Made by a program: the position numbers and the translations under genes. 64,000 nt of DNA from JANQOH01 sp965201155 (GTDB lineage: Bacteria > Pseudomonadota > Alphaproteobacteria > UBA7887), in NCBI GenBank assembly GCA_965201155.1, contig OZ241752.1, forward strand, positions 1,426,001-1,490,000, in the 5' to 3' direction. The notes beneath the pieces are model-generated. The model ran no database searches. It had not been told where the DNA came from and saw only the letters and a program-made list of their open reading frames with translations. Within the stretch, counting starts at the first letter, position 1, and the number at the start of each line of letters is the position of its first letter. Of this stretch, positions 26,146-33,708 are shown piece by piece.

Positions 26146-27365
26146 GCCGTATCGTGGATCGCTGTGGCGTAGAGAGCGAGGTCCGGTGCGCTCATGCGCA
26201 GCCGTCGCGCGATGTCCCTCCATCGTCCCAGTGCTGCCGCGACTTCGTTGATGATGGCGTTGGCGCGAGCCGCGTCCAGTGCGAAATATGGCGCGGCCTT
26301 GCGGGCAAGATCGAGGTCGGCGTCCGGCCCTTCTTCCGATATCCATATCGTCAGTTCCCGCGCCTTTTCGGCCAGCGGGACAGGGTTCAGATCATAGGCC
26401 GGTGACAGGCGCCACTTGTTGTCCCGGTCGTACAGGAAGCCGTGATTGCGGAGATGGTCGTCGAGATTGCCGATCATCACGTTGAAGACGAGCCGCCGCC
26501 ACAACTCGTGCAGGTCCAGGGTCGGCGCGCTCGAATACATCCTGATGACTTCGGCGATATCCGTGTAGGTCGCTTCGTCACCGTCATTGAGCCCGAGAAG
26601 GGTCATGGCGGAGATAAACGGGATTCTTCGGTCCTGAGCGCGGTCGAAACGGGTTATCAGGGCTACCGGCCGACCGGCCACATCCAGCAACGTTGCCGGA
26701 GCGACATTGATGCCGGCGGCGGCGGCGAGTGTCATCGCCAGCACTTCCCCATGCGGAATGCTGCGATCGTCATCGTTCTTCGGAAACTTGGCGATCGCCA
26801 GGCAACCCGCATTGTCGATGACGGCGGATTTGGGGCGCGCGCCGCCGAGGGGTGAGCCTTCGTTCAGCAGGAGCTTCAGGTCTTCGGCGGTTTCGGTGTT
26901 CGACTGCACCGCATCGGCGGCATTGACAAGCGCCGGCAGCCGTATCAGGGGAGGCACACGATAGCAGCCGATATTGTGGTCGAAGGCCTGTTCGCCTTCC
27001 CGGCGGTATCTGAGCGCGCCGATCCTGGTCTGGTCGTTGATGGTGAGGAGATAGTCGATCTCGGACAAGGCATGTTGTTCTCCGGCTTTGCGAAAGGCGC
27101 GCCGTATCAACTGTCGGCCCCAGCGGTCCGGGGCGGTGTCGCGCAGCGCGCCAGGCACCGCGGACTTGCCGGAGGAGGTGTATGTCTGCCGGTGTTCCAG
27201 AGGCAGGTTCGCCGGATCCAGGGCAAATGCATTGGGCCGGTCGCGCCATGAGTCGGCATATTCGAACACCGAGCTTTGGCCGCGCCGCCCGGCGATGCAA
27301 CGGCACCGGCCGACGAGACATGTCTGTCCGTGATGGTCGATGAAGACCTCGACGGTGTCGGTCAT
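26142..27365 (-). CDS. hipA: HipA-family serine/threonine kinase toxin
   Basis: 407 residues. The Ser-containing loop SPLGGARPKS (171-180) and the catalytic region GNLDDHLRNHGF (299-310), then the metal-binding SPAYDLNP, are all present. HipA kinases phosphorylate translation components (for example GltX) and induce dormancy. The N-terminal HipA domain (1-110) is normal. ATG overlaps the hipB stop by four bases. It lies between lipoprotein cassettes 1 and 2 on the opposite strand. Confidence 0.93.
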   Translation of the reverse strand: MTDTVEVFIDHHGQTCLVGRCRCIAGRRGQSSVFEYADSWRDRPNAFALDPANLPLEHRQTYTSSGKSAVPGALRDTAPDRWGRQLIRRAFRKAGEQHALSEIDYLLTINDQTRIGALRYRREGEQAFDHNIGCYRVPPLIRLPALVNAADAVQSNTETAEDLKLLLNEGSPLGGARPKSAVIDNAGCLAIAKFPKNDDDRSIPHGEVLAMTLAAAAGINVAPATLLDVAGRPVALITRFDRAQDRRIPFISAMTLLGLNDGDEATYTDIAEVIRMYSSAPTLDLHELWRRLVFNVMIGNLDDHLRNHGFLYDRDNKWRLSPAYDLNPVPLAEKARELTIWISEEGPDADLDLARKAAPYFALDAARANAIINEVAAALGRWRDIARRLRMSAPDLALYATAIHDTA

Positions 27366-27697
27366 GACCGCGGGCGGGCGCGGCGGCGGGGTTGTATTTT
27401 CCTGGGCAGCCGGTCCTCGTCGATATCCAGTCCGAGGGTATCGTCGCGCCGGTCGGCCGCCTGGGCGAGACGGTCGGCAAGCCCCAGTATGGCCAGTACG
27501 GTTGCATAGATGCCGATGGAAACCGATGGGTCGCCGCGTTCGACCTTGTAGAAGGTGCCGCGGCTGATGAATGCGCGCTCCGCCATGGATACCGTGGAGA
27601 TGCGGCGTTTCTTGCGGGCGACGGTGATGTCCTCCCCCAGCTTGGAAAGGGCCTGTCTGGCTGCTCTGGGCAGCGCATCCATCGCGCGCGCTTTCAT
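27362..27697 (-). CDS. hipB: HipB-like Xre-family antitoxin
   Basis: 111 residues. Helix-turn-helix: ITVARKKRRISTVSMAERAF and SRGTFYKVERGDPSVSIGIY (about 24-65), then a short leucine-rich helix and a basic tail ending RKIQPRRRARPRS. It should bind and neutralise HipA and repress the operon. Stop overlaps the hipA start (ATGA). The 60 bases upstream are AT-rich and probably hold the promoter. Confidence 0.9.
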   Translation of the reverse strand: MKARAMDALPRAARQALSKLGEDITVARKKRRISTVSMAERAFISRGTFYKVERGDPSVSIGIYATVLAILGLADRLAQAADRRDDTLGLDIDEDRLPRKIQPRRRARPRS

Positions 27698-27798
27698 GAT
27701 ATGTCTTGTATTACGATCAATAAAGTCGGGTATTGCCCATTTTATGAGACAAATGGATAGTCGGTCAATGGATTTACGGGATCGCGGTTCTCTCCGTC

Positions 27799-27846
27799 GG
27801 GGGCCATAGCGAGCGCGTGCGGGTGATTGCGCATTACGGCGCTGTG
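27799..27846 (+). repeat. Fragment related to the 3' part of the last phage-operon gene
   Basis: Bases 27811-27846 match 24283-24318 at 31 of 36 positions, including an ERVR.IA.Y.AV reading. In both places a lipoprotein cassette leader follows. This suggests that cassette 2 arose by duplication of a segment that included the end of the phage operon. The remaining ~290 bases between hipB and the cassette 2 leader show no gene. Confidence 0.5.
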
Positions 27847-27992
27847 CGGGCGGAGTCCAAGGACGCTGCCGGAGCGATATTGAGGGTGTGCCCGGGAAGT
27901 CGCGCCGCTCTTACCGTTATGTTCAGGTCAAGTCTATAACATATTGAAAAACATTGAATATTTGTGCTATAACAGAGCTTGGGATTTTATGC

Positions 27993-28141
27993 TTGTCAGG
28001 TTTTGATTTTCGTGATAGCCTAGTGCCAGAACTTCACGGGGCCTCTTCACGGGGCCTCTTCACGTTATTAAGAGTAGAGGCCCTGTAAGAGGTCTCTCAC
28101 TGGAGGCTCCCCAACCGAATCATTATGGGGGTCCTCCATCA
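27993..28141 (+). promoter_or_regulatory. Promoter and structured leader of lipoprotein cassette 2
   Basis: -35 TTGTCA (27993-27998), 17-base spacer, -10 TAGCCT (28016-28021). The 13-base direct repeats begin at 28032. The GTAA-loop hairpin (28077-28096) has a weaker top here (left arm GAGGCCCT). The start-proximal hairpin GGAGGCTCCCC/GGGGGTCCTCC (28102-28112, 28127-28137) and the MGVLHQ mini-ORF (28125-28145) are identical to copy 1. Confidence 0.65.
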
Positions 28142-30298
28142 ATGACATTTCAAAGAAGCTCCTTCGCGGTCGTGTTGGCCGCACTTGTTGCGGCGGGCTG
28201 CAGCAGTGATAGCAGCTCGCCCCCTGCCGCTCCACCTGAACAGCAGCCTGAACCGACGGTCCATATGCTGCCGCTTCCGGAAGGCGATCTCGGCTCGCTT
28301 GCCGCCGGAATGCTGATGCTTGGTGCCGGCGATACCACAACGCGCGGCAATGTCGAGTTTTCGTGCCCCGCTGGCGGAGACCCGTGCGGCATCGAGGTCA
28401 TGAACAGTCTCGGCAGCCTGACTGCGACGTCGACCGGCGGAATGGCCACGGCAATGATGGTTGAAATGCCTGTGGACCCCGAGCCGACGGTTCATATGCT
28501 GCCGCTTCCGGAGGGCGATCCTGGCTCGCTTGCCGCTGGAATGCTGACGCTTGGCGCCGGCGATACGGCAACCCGCGGCAATGTCGAATTTTCATGCCCC
28601 GCCGGCGGAGAAGCGTGCGCCATCGAAGTCATGGCGAGCCTCGGCAGCCTGACGGCGACATCGACCGGTGGAATGGCCACGGCGATGATAGTCGAGATGC
28701 CGGCAGGACCGGTGGTCCATACTGTCACCATGCCGCGCATTGCCGCCACTCAGGTCGCCGCGATGCTGGGCTCCGGCGACAGCGCAACGCTCCATCTTGC
28801 TGCAGGAATGTCGGATATTCAGGGGCCCGTCACATTCATGTGCGCAGCGGGCGGCGAGGACTGCACGATCACAGTGGAAAACAAGCTTGGTTCACTCTCC
28901 GCCACGTCTTCCGGCGGTATGGCCAGCGCGTCCGCGATGCTGGCGCTTGAAGGCGGCCCAATGCTCGACGGCACCATGACGATGGTGTCGCTGATGCCGG
29001 GAGAAGAAAAGACGGTGATGAGCGCTGACCCGCATCGCGCCAGTCAGATGTTCAAATGCCCCGCCACCGGGCCAGCCTGCGAAATCCATCTGATGACCGA
29101 CGGCGGCATGACGATGGCCTCCTATACCGGCGGCATGCCCTCGGCGATGGCCGAAGGGCCGATGTATTACGGTTTGAGTTACGGGTCCGGAGGGGCTGGA
29201 GTCAAAGCGGCTTCTCTCCTGGATCCTGACAACAGCGACCGGCTCACCGGAAATATCGTCGGCGTGGGTACAGATATGGTCGCTCCGTCCATGACTGTGA
29301 CAGTCGGCGGCAAGATGGCGATGGTCATGTTGGGAGACGGCGACGCGTCGATGCTGCTGGACCGGATGGGTTCCGCAACCGGTCAAGGCGACGATGGCAG
29401 CACATTGGCCGTCGACCTCTATACGGACCTGGCAGACCCCATGTCGAAGAAAATCGGCGATGTTGTCGATCTTGGGGAGAACGTCAAATTAGATAGACTT
29501 CTCGTAAATGAATCCGACCCTCGCTTGATTCCAGCTTCGCTTATCACTGTCTCTGAGTGGGGTGAGGGCGATAACGACAAAGTCAAACGCGCTCAAGGAA
29601 CGTGGTACGGTATCCCCGGAAGCTTCAGTTGCAATGGGGAGTGCGCCAGCGCCATAACTCGGTTGGCTGGTACCGACAACGTCCTCCTTACCGGCAAAAT
29701 CCAACTCGGTCTCGGTCCCAAGTACCAGGATACCATGGTGGATGTTGTGAGCGACGATTGGCTTTCCATGGGTACGTGGCTTGAGACGGATGCTGATGGA
29801 AATATGACGGCGGGAGCCTTCTATGCCAGCGGTATGCCCATGATGGATCCTCCCATTAAGGGGACAGCCACGACAGCCACGTATGCAGGAGACGCGGTAG
29901 GCCGATATTGGGGCGACGACGACGGAGTCAGAAAGGCAGGCAAATTTACGGCCGACGCAGCGCTGAGCGCGACCTTTGCTGCTACTCCAGCGGAGCAGAT
30001 GGTATCGGGTACCCTGACCGGCTTCGTACTCGACGGGTCCACGAATGCTGATTGGCGTGTCGCGTTGAACAACGGGGGGGCATCAGTTTCCGGCATGGCC
30101 ATGGGACATGCCCTGACGGACGGCGAGTGGACACACACGTTTTACCACGGTACGTCAACCACAACCCCGAACCTGCTCGCGAACGACCCAACGGCCACGA
30201 TTTGCACCGACTGCCCCGCTGCAGTTGCCGGTGATTTCGGAGCTAGGCACGGCAACAAGATGGTGGATTTGATCGGAGCGTTTGCAGCCCGCAGATAA
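28142..30298 (+). CDS. Surface lipoprotein, cassette copy 2 (repeat modules plus TbpB-like barrel)
   Basis: 718 residues, the longest of the three. Lipobox LVAAGC (Cys20). Residues ~40-335 are four successive modules, each with a Cys pair (75/82, 152/159, 234/241, 306/313) and an ending like TATSTGGMATA; the first two are near-identical. The C-terminal ~200 residues include GTATTATYAGDAVGRYW, then TADAALSATFAATP and the closing AAVAGDFGARHGNKMV, a strong TbpB-like barrel pattern with the usual GDFGA ending. Predicted anchored in the outer membrane and displayed outside; ligand unknown. Confidence 0.78.
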   Translation: MTFQRSSFAVVLAALVAAGCSSDSSSPPAAPPEQQPEPTVHMLPLPEGDLGSLAAGMLMLGAGDTTTRGNVEFSCPAGGDPCGIEVMNSLGSLTATSTGGMATAMMVEMPVDPEPTVHMLPLPEGDPGSLAAGMLTLGAGDTATRGNVEFSCPAGGEACAIEVMASLGSLTATSTGGMATAMIVEMPAGPVVHTVTMPRIAATQVAAMLGSGDSATLHLAAGMSDIQGPVTFMCAAGGEDCTITVENKLGSLSATSSGGMASASAMLALEGGPMLDGTMTMVSLMPGEEKTVMSADPHRASQMFKCPATGPACEIHLMTDGGMTMASYTGGMPSAMAEGPMYYGLSYGSGGAGVKAASLLDPDNSDRLTGNIVGVGTDMVAPSMTVTVGGKMAMVMLGDGDASMLLDRMGSATGQGDDGSTLAVDLYTDLADPMSKKIGDVVDLGENVKLDRLLVNESDPRLIPASLITVSEWGEGDNDKVKRAQGTWYGIPGSFSCNGECASAITRLAGTDNVLLTGKIQLGLGPKYQDTMVDVVSDDWLSMGTWLETDADGNMTAGAFYASGMPMMDPPIKGTATTATYAGDAVGRYWGDDDGVRKAGKFTADAALSATFAATPAEQMVSGTLTGFVLDGSTNADWRVALNNGGASVSGMAMGHALTDGEWTHTFYHGTSTTTPNLLANDPTATICTDCPAAVAGDFGARHGNKMVDLIGAFAARR
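28255..28716 (+). repeat. Two 231-bp tandem repeats in lipoprotein 2
   Basis: Units 28255-28485 and 28486-28716, each 77 codons and in frame, differ at only a few scattered bases. They encode the first two Cys-pair modules. Such repeats could expand or contract by slippage or recombination without breaking the frame. Confidence 0.85.
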
Positions 30299-30314
30299 CG
30301 CCCGGTCGAGGTGT

Positions 30315-30387
30315 TTTGCGTCCCCAGTTGAGCCCGTCTGTCGGACGCAAAGAGGAAGGGCGGCGCTTGCCGTCGCCCTTCCTTTCT
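30315..30387 (+). terminator. Double-hairpin trailer of lipoprotein cassette 2
   Basis: TTTGCGTCC (30315-30323) with GGACGCAAA (30343-30351), then GGAAGGGCGGCG (30354-30365) with its complement to 30382 and TTTCT. Same sequence as after copy 1. Confidence 0.8.
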
Positions 30388-30481
30388 GAATTTAACGGGG
30401 ATGACCGGACAGTTTCCGGCAGGCAGGCTGATCCGAAAAACGGGTCGTCAAAATCAGGCGGTTTTGTAAGGCTCCCTTGCA
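30388..30481 (+). repeat. Conserved tail after the cassette 2 terminator
   Basis: About 94 bases matching 26051-26145 after copy 1. The following 180 bases (30482-30661) are AT-richer and show no gene I can support. Confidence 0.7.
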
Positions 30482-30661
30482 CTGCAAATCCACCAAATTG
30501 CAGCCCGATCACTCACCAAGCCTTTGTTTTTATGCACCTTTCCATAAAACAAACAGGGAAAAACAACAAAATCTGCAGAAGGTGAGTCAAACCTTGGCAT
30601 GGAAGTGGCGATCCGCCTCGACGGCCGTGACGTTCAGGACATCGGACGTGGGCATACCCGA

Positions 30662-30970
30662 TCAAGTGTTTTGCGTGCCGCCGGGTATCGCTCCGAGCCG
30701 AATAAGCTCGTCTTCGTACTCCTCCTGTCCGACGGTACAGCGTACAAGCCCCTCGAACATCGCTCTGTTGACCCTGCACTGTTTGGCCATACGGCTCACC
30801 AGGTTATCCCCGATATCCTTCCCCGTGCGTCCGTGCGACGTCACGGTGAAGATGTCGGTTTTCGCGCCGTTTAGTCGAACGTAGAGAAATCGCACATGGC
30901 GGCCGCTGGCATCCTTGAGAAATCCCTTCTTCTTGAGGGAGTCCTCGACCTTCCGACGCTGAAGCGTCAC
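30662..30970 (-). CDS. HicA/YcfA-like small protein, possible toxin
   Basis: About 102 residues from a GTG whose bases overlap the upstream stop (GTGA). The pattern RKVEDSLKKKGFLKDASGRH, then TDIFTVTSHGRTGKDIG and LVSRMAKQCRVNR resembles HicA-type double-stranded-RNA-binding-like folds with a conserved SHG loop, and the end EEYEDELIRLG is typical of that small family. It is the last gene of a three-gene operon. Toxin function is inferred only from fold and context. Confidence 0.6.
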   Translation of the reverse strand: MTLQRRKVEDSLKKKGFLKDASGRHVRFLYVRLNGAKTDIFTVTSHGRTGKDIGDNLVSRMAKQCRVNRAMFEGLVRCTVGQEEYEDELIRLGAIPGGTQNT

Positions 30971-31485
30971 CCGCACTCTCTCCGTCGAAGGTCAGCCTTC
31001 AGCTCTCTGGCCCTTCGGGACAGCCGAGTGTCGTCTTTCAATGCGTATTGCCGCCACAGGAACGGAAGGACATCGGTTTTCAGCTCGTCGATGGCGCTCC
31101 GCACGTCGGTCGCGTAAACGAAGACGCTTGCGTAGAGACCCTCTCCGAACACTTCCCAGGCGCCCTCCCGATCATTGCGGACTACGGAAAACTCCAGAGG
31201 AGGGTCGAGACGAACCACCTCGCCGTTGAACGGGAACTCGTCGAACGGGATCGGACCCACAATGCAGACGATCTGTTCGTTCTCATCGCCCAAAGCCTGC
31301 GCTGCATATGGCGGATGGTGAACGACTGCGTCGCATCCGCTGGGGGTCTGGTGCGACGGTGCCATACCCGAAGCCGGCGCTGTGCTTCCGTCCGGAATAA
31401 AAGAGAGTCCATTGGTGGCGCCGCTCATGCCACCGCCCACACTGAGGACTGTGAGGGGCCGTGCGCACTGTCGGAGCGATCGCAT
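30967..31485 (-). CDS. Uncharacterised protein, middle gene of the HicA-like operon
   Basis: 172 residues from an ATG two bases after the previous stop (a start at MSGATNG, 31428, is possible). The N-terminal ~65 residues look unstructured. The C-terminal half (EVFGEGLYASVFVYATDVRS, then LPFLWRQYALKDDTRLSRRA) is a well-formed alpha/beta region ending in a basic helix. It may be the antitoxin of the HicA-like gene it overlaps. No named family. Confidence 0.55.
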   Translation of the reverse strand: MRSLRQCARPLTVLSVGGGMSGATNGLSFIPDGSTAPASGMAPSHQTPSGCDAVVHHPPYAAQALGDENEQIVCIVGPIPFDEFPFNGEVVRLDPPLEFSVVRNDREGAWEVFGEGLYASVFVYATDVRSAIDELKTDVLPFLWRQYALKDDTRLSRRARELKADLRRRECG

Positions 31486-31487
31486 TG

Positions 31488-31748
31488 TCAGGCGGCGCCG
31501 TCTTCTACCGGCGTCGGCCCGCTCACGACGCTGACCGCGTTCGAGCTCTGGAGCAGATACATCGGGTAGCCGAGATTATCCCTGAGATTACTGAGCTTGA
31601 TGACACCCGTTGCGACCAGCTTGGTCCTCAGGACACTACCGTCCGAAAGGTGCAGTTCGTTGAAATGCTCGTCTGCTCTGACAATGTCGAGCACAACGCC
31701 CTCTTCCTCCCGGCCGTTGAAAGTGATCTTGGTCGGTATGCCGGCCAT
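31488..31748 (-). CDS. Small beta-rich protein, first gene of the HicA-like operon
   Basis: 86 residues from an ATG with GAGGAG upstream. Predicted strands alternate through ELHLSDGSVLRTKLVATGVI and YPMYLLQSSNAVSVVSGP. Similar small proteins with a DGS.L..K.V...V and Y.V.S.N ending occur near TA genes, but I cannot name the family. The three genes 31748 to 30662 are tightly packed on one strand and probably one unit. Confidence 0.55.
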   Translation of the reverse strand: MAGIPTKITFNGREEEGVVLDIVRADEHFNELHLSDGSVLRTKLVATGVIKLSNLRDNLGYPMYLLQSSNAVSVVSGPTPVEDGAA

Positions 31749-31872
31749 GATGCGTCTCCTCTCGATCCTTGGCGCGCCGGTGGGCAAACGGACCGTTCGC
31801 CCGCACGGTATTCGAATCGCAACAAATGGGCCATCAGACAAATTTTGTCAATTTTCTCCTGTGATACCTTAA

Positions 31873-32605
31873 GGAAGGTCTGAACAAATGTGGTTTTGGC
31901 GGGTATTCGTGTTGTCTGGCTGGTCTGCGAGCCGCCGGGGCCCGTCGTCGGGGCGAAAACTTGTCGTGTCGCAATGAGACAGGGGTGTAAAGGTCGGCTC
32001 AACGGCTGACGCGACCGTCTTCCCGCCGGCGTCGCGGCGGCTGCGCACGGATCGATCCCGTGTCACGCAGCGTAGCGCCCGGCGATCAGCAGATTGGACA
32101 GGCTCGCATCCACGATCGTCCCCGTCTTCAACCGGTGCCCCAGCGACGCCAGATGCGCGTTGATCTCATCGAACAGCGCCTCGCCCAGGCCGTGCCTCTC
32201 CAGCAGATGGCGGAAGTTCAGGATCGTCGTCTCGTCGGGCAGCGGACCTGACAGCCGCAGCCCGACAAAGCGCCGCATCGACTCCACCTCGTAAAGCAGG
32301 CCCTCCATCGCCGGATCGCTCAGGTTGTAGAACACCTGCACGCAGTGCACCCGCAGCATTGCCGCCAACGGATACGGCCGGCGCCCGCGCCCCGCCTTGG
32401 GGTAGAACGGCTCGATGCGCGCCTCCAGCCGTTCCCACGGGATCAGACCGTCCATCTTCTCCAGAAACACCTCGCGCCGTGTCCGGCGCTTCTTCGAAGC
32501 GTGCTCAAGCTCGGCAAAGGTCAACTGTTCCATCACTCACCCCACACCACCTGAACGATCTCACCCACCATAACTGAATCGACCGTCGACTTGTTCAGAC
32601 CTTCC
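31873..32605 (-). mobile_element. Internally deleted IS5-family element with both ends intact
   Basis: Bounded by perfect 15-base inverted repeats: GGAAGGTCTGAACAA at 31873-31887 and its complement at 32591-32605. Total 733 bases against about 1.2 kb for a full IS5-type element. The transposase keeps only its N-terminal half. No matching target duplication flanks it (TTAA left, CGGG right). It could still be moved in trans by an intact relative. Confidence 0.8.
32063..32533 (-). pseudogene. Truncated IS5-family transposase
   Basis: About 156 residues. MEQLTFAELEHASKKRRTRR, then the domain through YNLSDPAMEGLLYEVESMRR and LPDETTILNFRHLLE to GTIVDAS match IS5-group transposases. The first catalytic Asp (VDAS) is kept, but after it comes an unrelated SNLLIAGRYAA and a stop, so the DDE active site is incomplete. 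Confidence 0.88.
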
Positions 32606-32958
32606 CGGGAGCTGCTGGACGGCCTCGCCGAGAAAGCGTCCGGAGAACGGGTATTTCCGAGCGACAAGGAAGACGGCCGTTGAGATCGCATGACCTTTGG
32701 AAATTCTGGATCAAGGTGCGTGGCGCGGCGGGGATCGTGGCGGATGCGCGGCTGCATGATCTTCGTCATGCGCACGCTTCGCACGCGGTGATGAACGGCG
32801 AAAGCCTGCATGTCGCGGGCCGTTTGCTCGGGCACCGGCGGGCGTCCACGACGAACCGATACGTCCATCTCGACGACGCGACCCTGAGCCAAGCCAGCGA
32901 GCGGGGAGCGGTGGCCGTGGAGCGGAAGCTGCGGCAAGGTGGGGTTGGCAACGGCTGA
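32606..32958 (+). pseudogene. Tyrosine recombinase (integrase) C-terminal remnant, frameshifted
   Basis: RELLDGLAEKASGERVFPSD ends at a TGA (32680s); after a one-base shift the frame continues LRSHDLWKFWIKVRGAAG, then the catalytic HDLRHAHASHAV and GRLLGHRRASTTNRYVHLD with the expected Tyr. The N-terminal two thirds are missing; the deleted IS5 element abuts the break. It shows that an integrating element once ended here. Confidence 0.75.
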
Positions 32959-33028
32959 GCGGGGTCGCGGTCCGCACGACGGCGAAAGCGGATTGAACGG
33001 CCCGGTGCTGGCGTGTAGAGTCGGCGGC

Positions 33029-33235
33029 ATGAGCGAACACAGGAAAAAGCACGCGCCGCCACCCGACATACCGGGATTCCCGAAGGACTGGCGCGATCAG
33101 ATCAAGGCCGACCTGGCGGCCCAGGTCGAGGCCGGCGGCACGCTGTACGGCGTCCGTTCGGACGGTGCCTATATCGCACGGACGAAGAACGGGGATCGGG
33201 TGATTGAGGAGCCCGGTGAGCGGAAGTCAGCCTGA
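33029..33235 (+). CDS. Small protein upstream of the zeta-like toxin, probable antitoxin
   Basis: 68 residues. MSEHRKKHAPPPDIPGFPKD, then a helix DQIKADLAAQVEA and a hairpin LYGVRSDGAYIARTKNGDRV. Proteins of this size and layout sit before short zeta-like kinases in many Alphaproteobacteria and are thought to be their partners. The gap to the zeta gene is 21 bases. Confidence 0.6.
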   Translation: MSEHRKKHAPPPDIPGFPKDWRDQIKADLAAQVEAGGTLYGVRSDGAYIARTKNGDRVIEEPGERKSA

Positions 33236-33256
33236 CCCCGGCCGGCATCCGCTGCT

Positions 33257-33682
33257 GTGCCGGCTCTCTTGGTCGTTGCCGGCCCGAATGGGTGCGGCAA
33301 GTCGACCCTGACCCGTATGAGCGGGTTCAGGGGGCTCGAAATCATCGACCCCGACGCCATTGCGCGCAACATCACGTCTGGCGACCCTCTACAGGCGGGG
33401 CGCGAGGCGCTGCGCCGGCGGCGGGATGCGCTTACCGACGGCCGGTTGCATCTGGTGGAGACCACGCTTGCCGGTTCCGGCATTCTCCGCCACATGACGG
33501 CGGTGCGGCGGGAAGGCTACCGGATCATCCTGCACTATGTGTCGGTCGCCTCGCCGGACCGGGCACTCGACCGCATCCGCAACCGGGTGGCGCTCGGTGG
33601 CCACGACGTCCCGGAATCCGACGCCAGACGGCGGTTCGTGCGGTCGCACGCCAATCTGCCGGCGGCGATGGCGCGGGCGGAG
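33257..33682 (+). pseudogene. Zeta-toxin-like kinase, truncated at its C-terminus
   Basis: From a GTG: PALLVVAGPNGCGKSTLTR with Walker A GPNGCGKST (9-17), the Asp of IIDPDAIARN, LVETTLAGSGILRHM and the LGGHDVPESDARRRF region. These match short zeta-like toxins, which phosphorylate UDP-sugars. After ANLPAAMARAE (33682) the sequence changes abruptly to AT-rich DNA belonging to the BrnA-HEPN segment; about 50 residues are lost. The frame runs on through foreign sequence to 33994. Confidence 0.75.
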
Positions 33683-33708
33683 TTTAGCCGTTTTTTGTCT
33701 TGCGGCCC

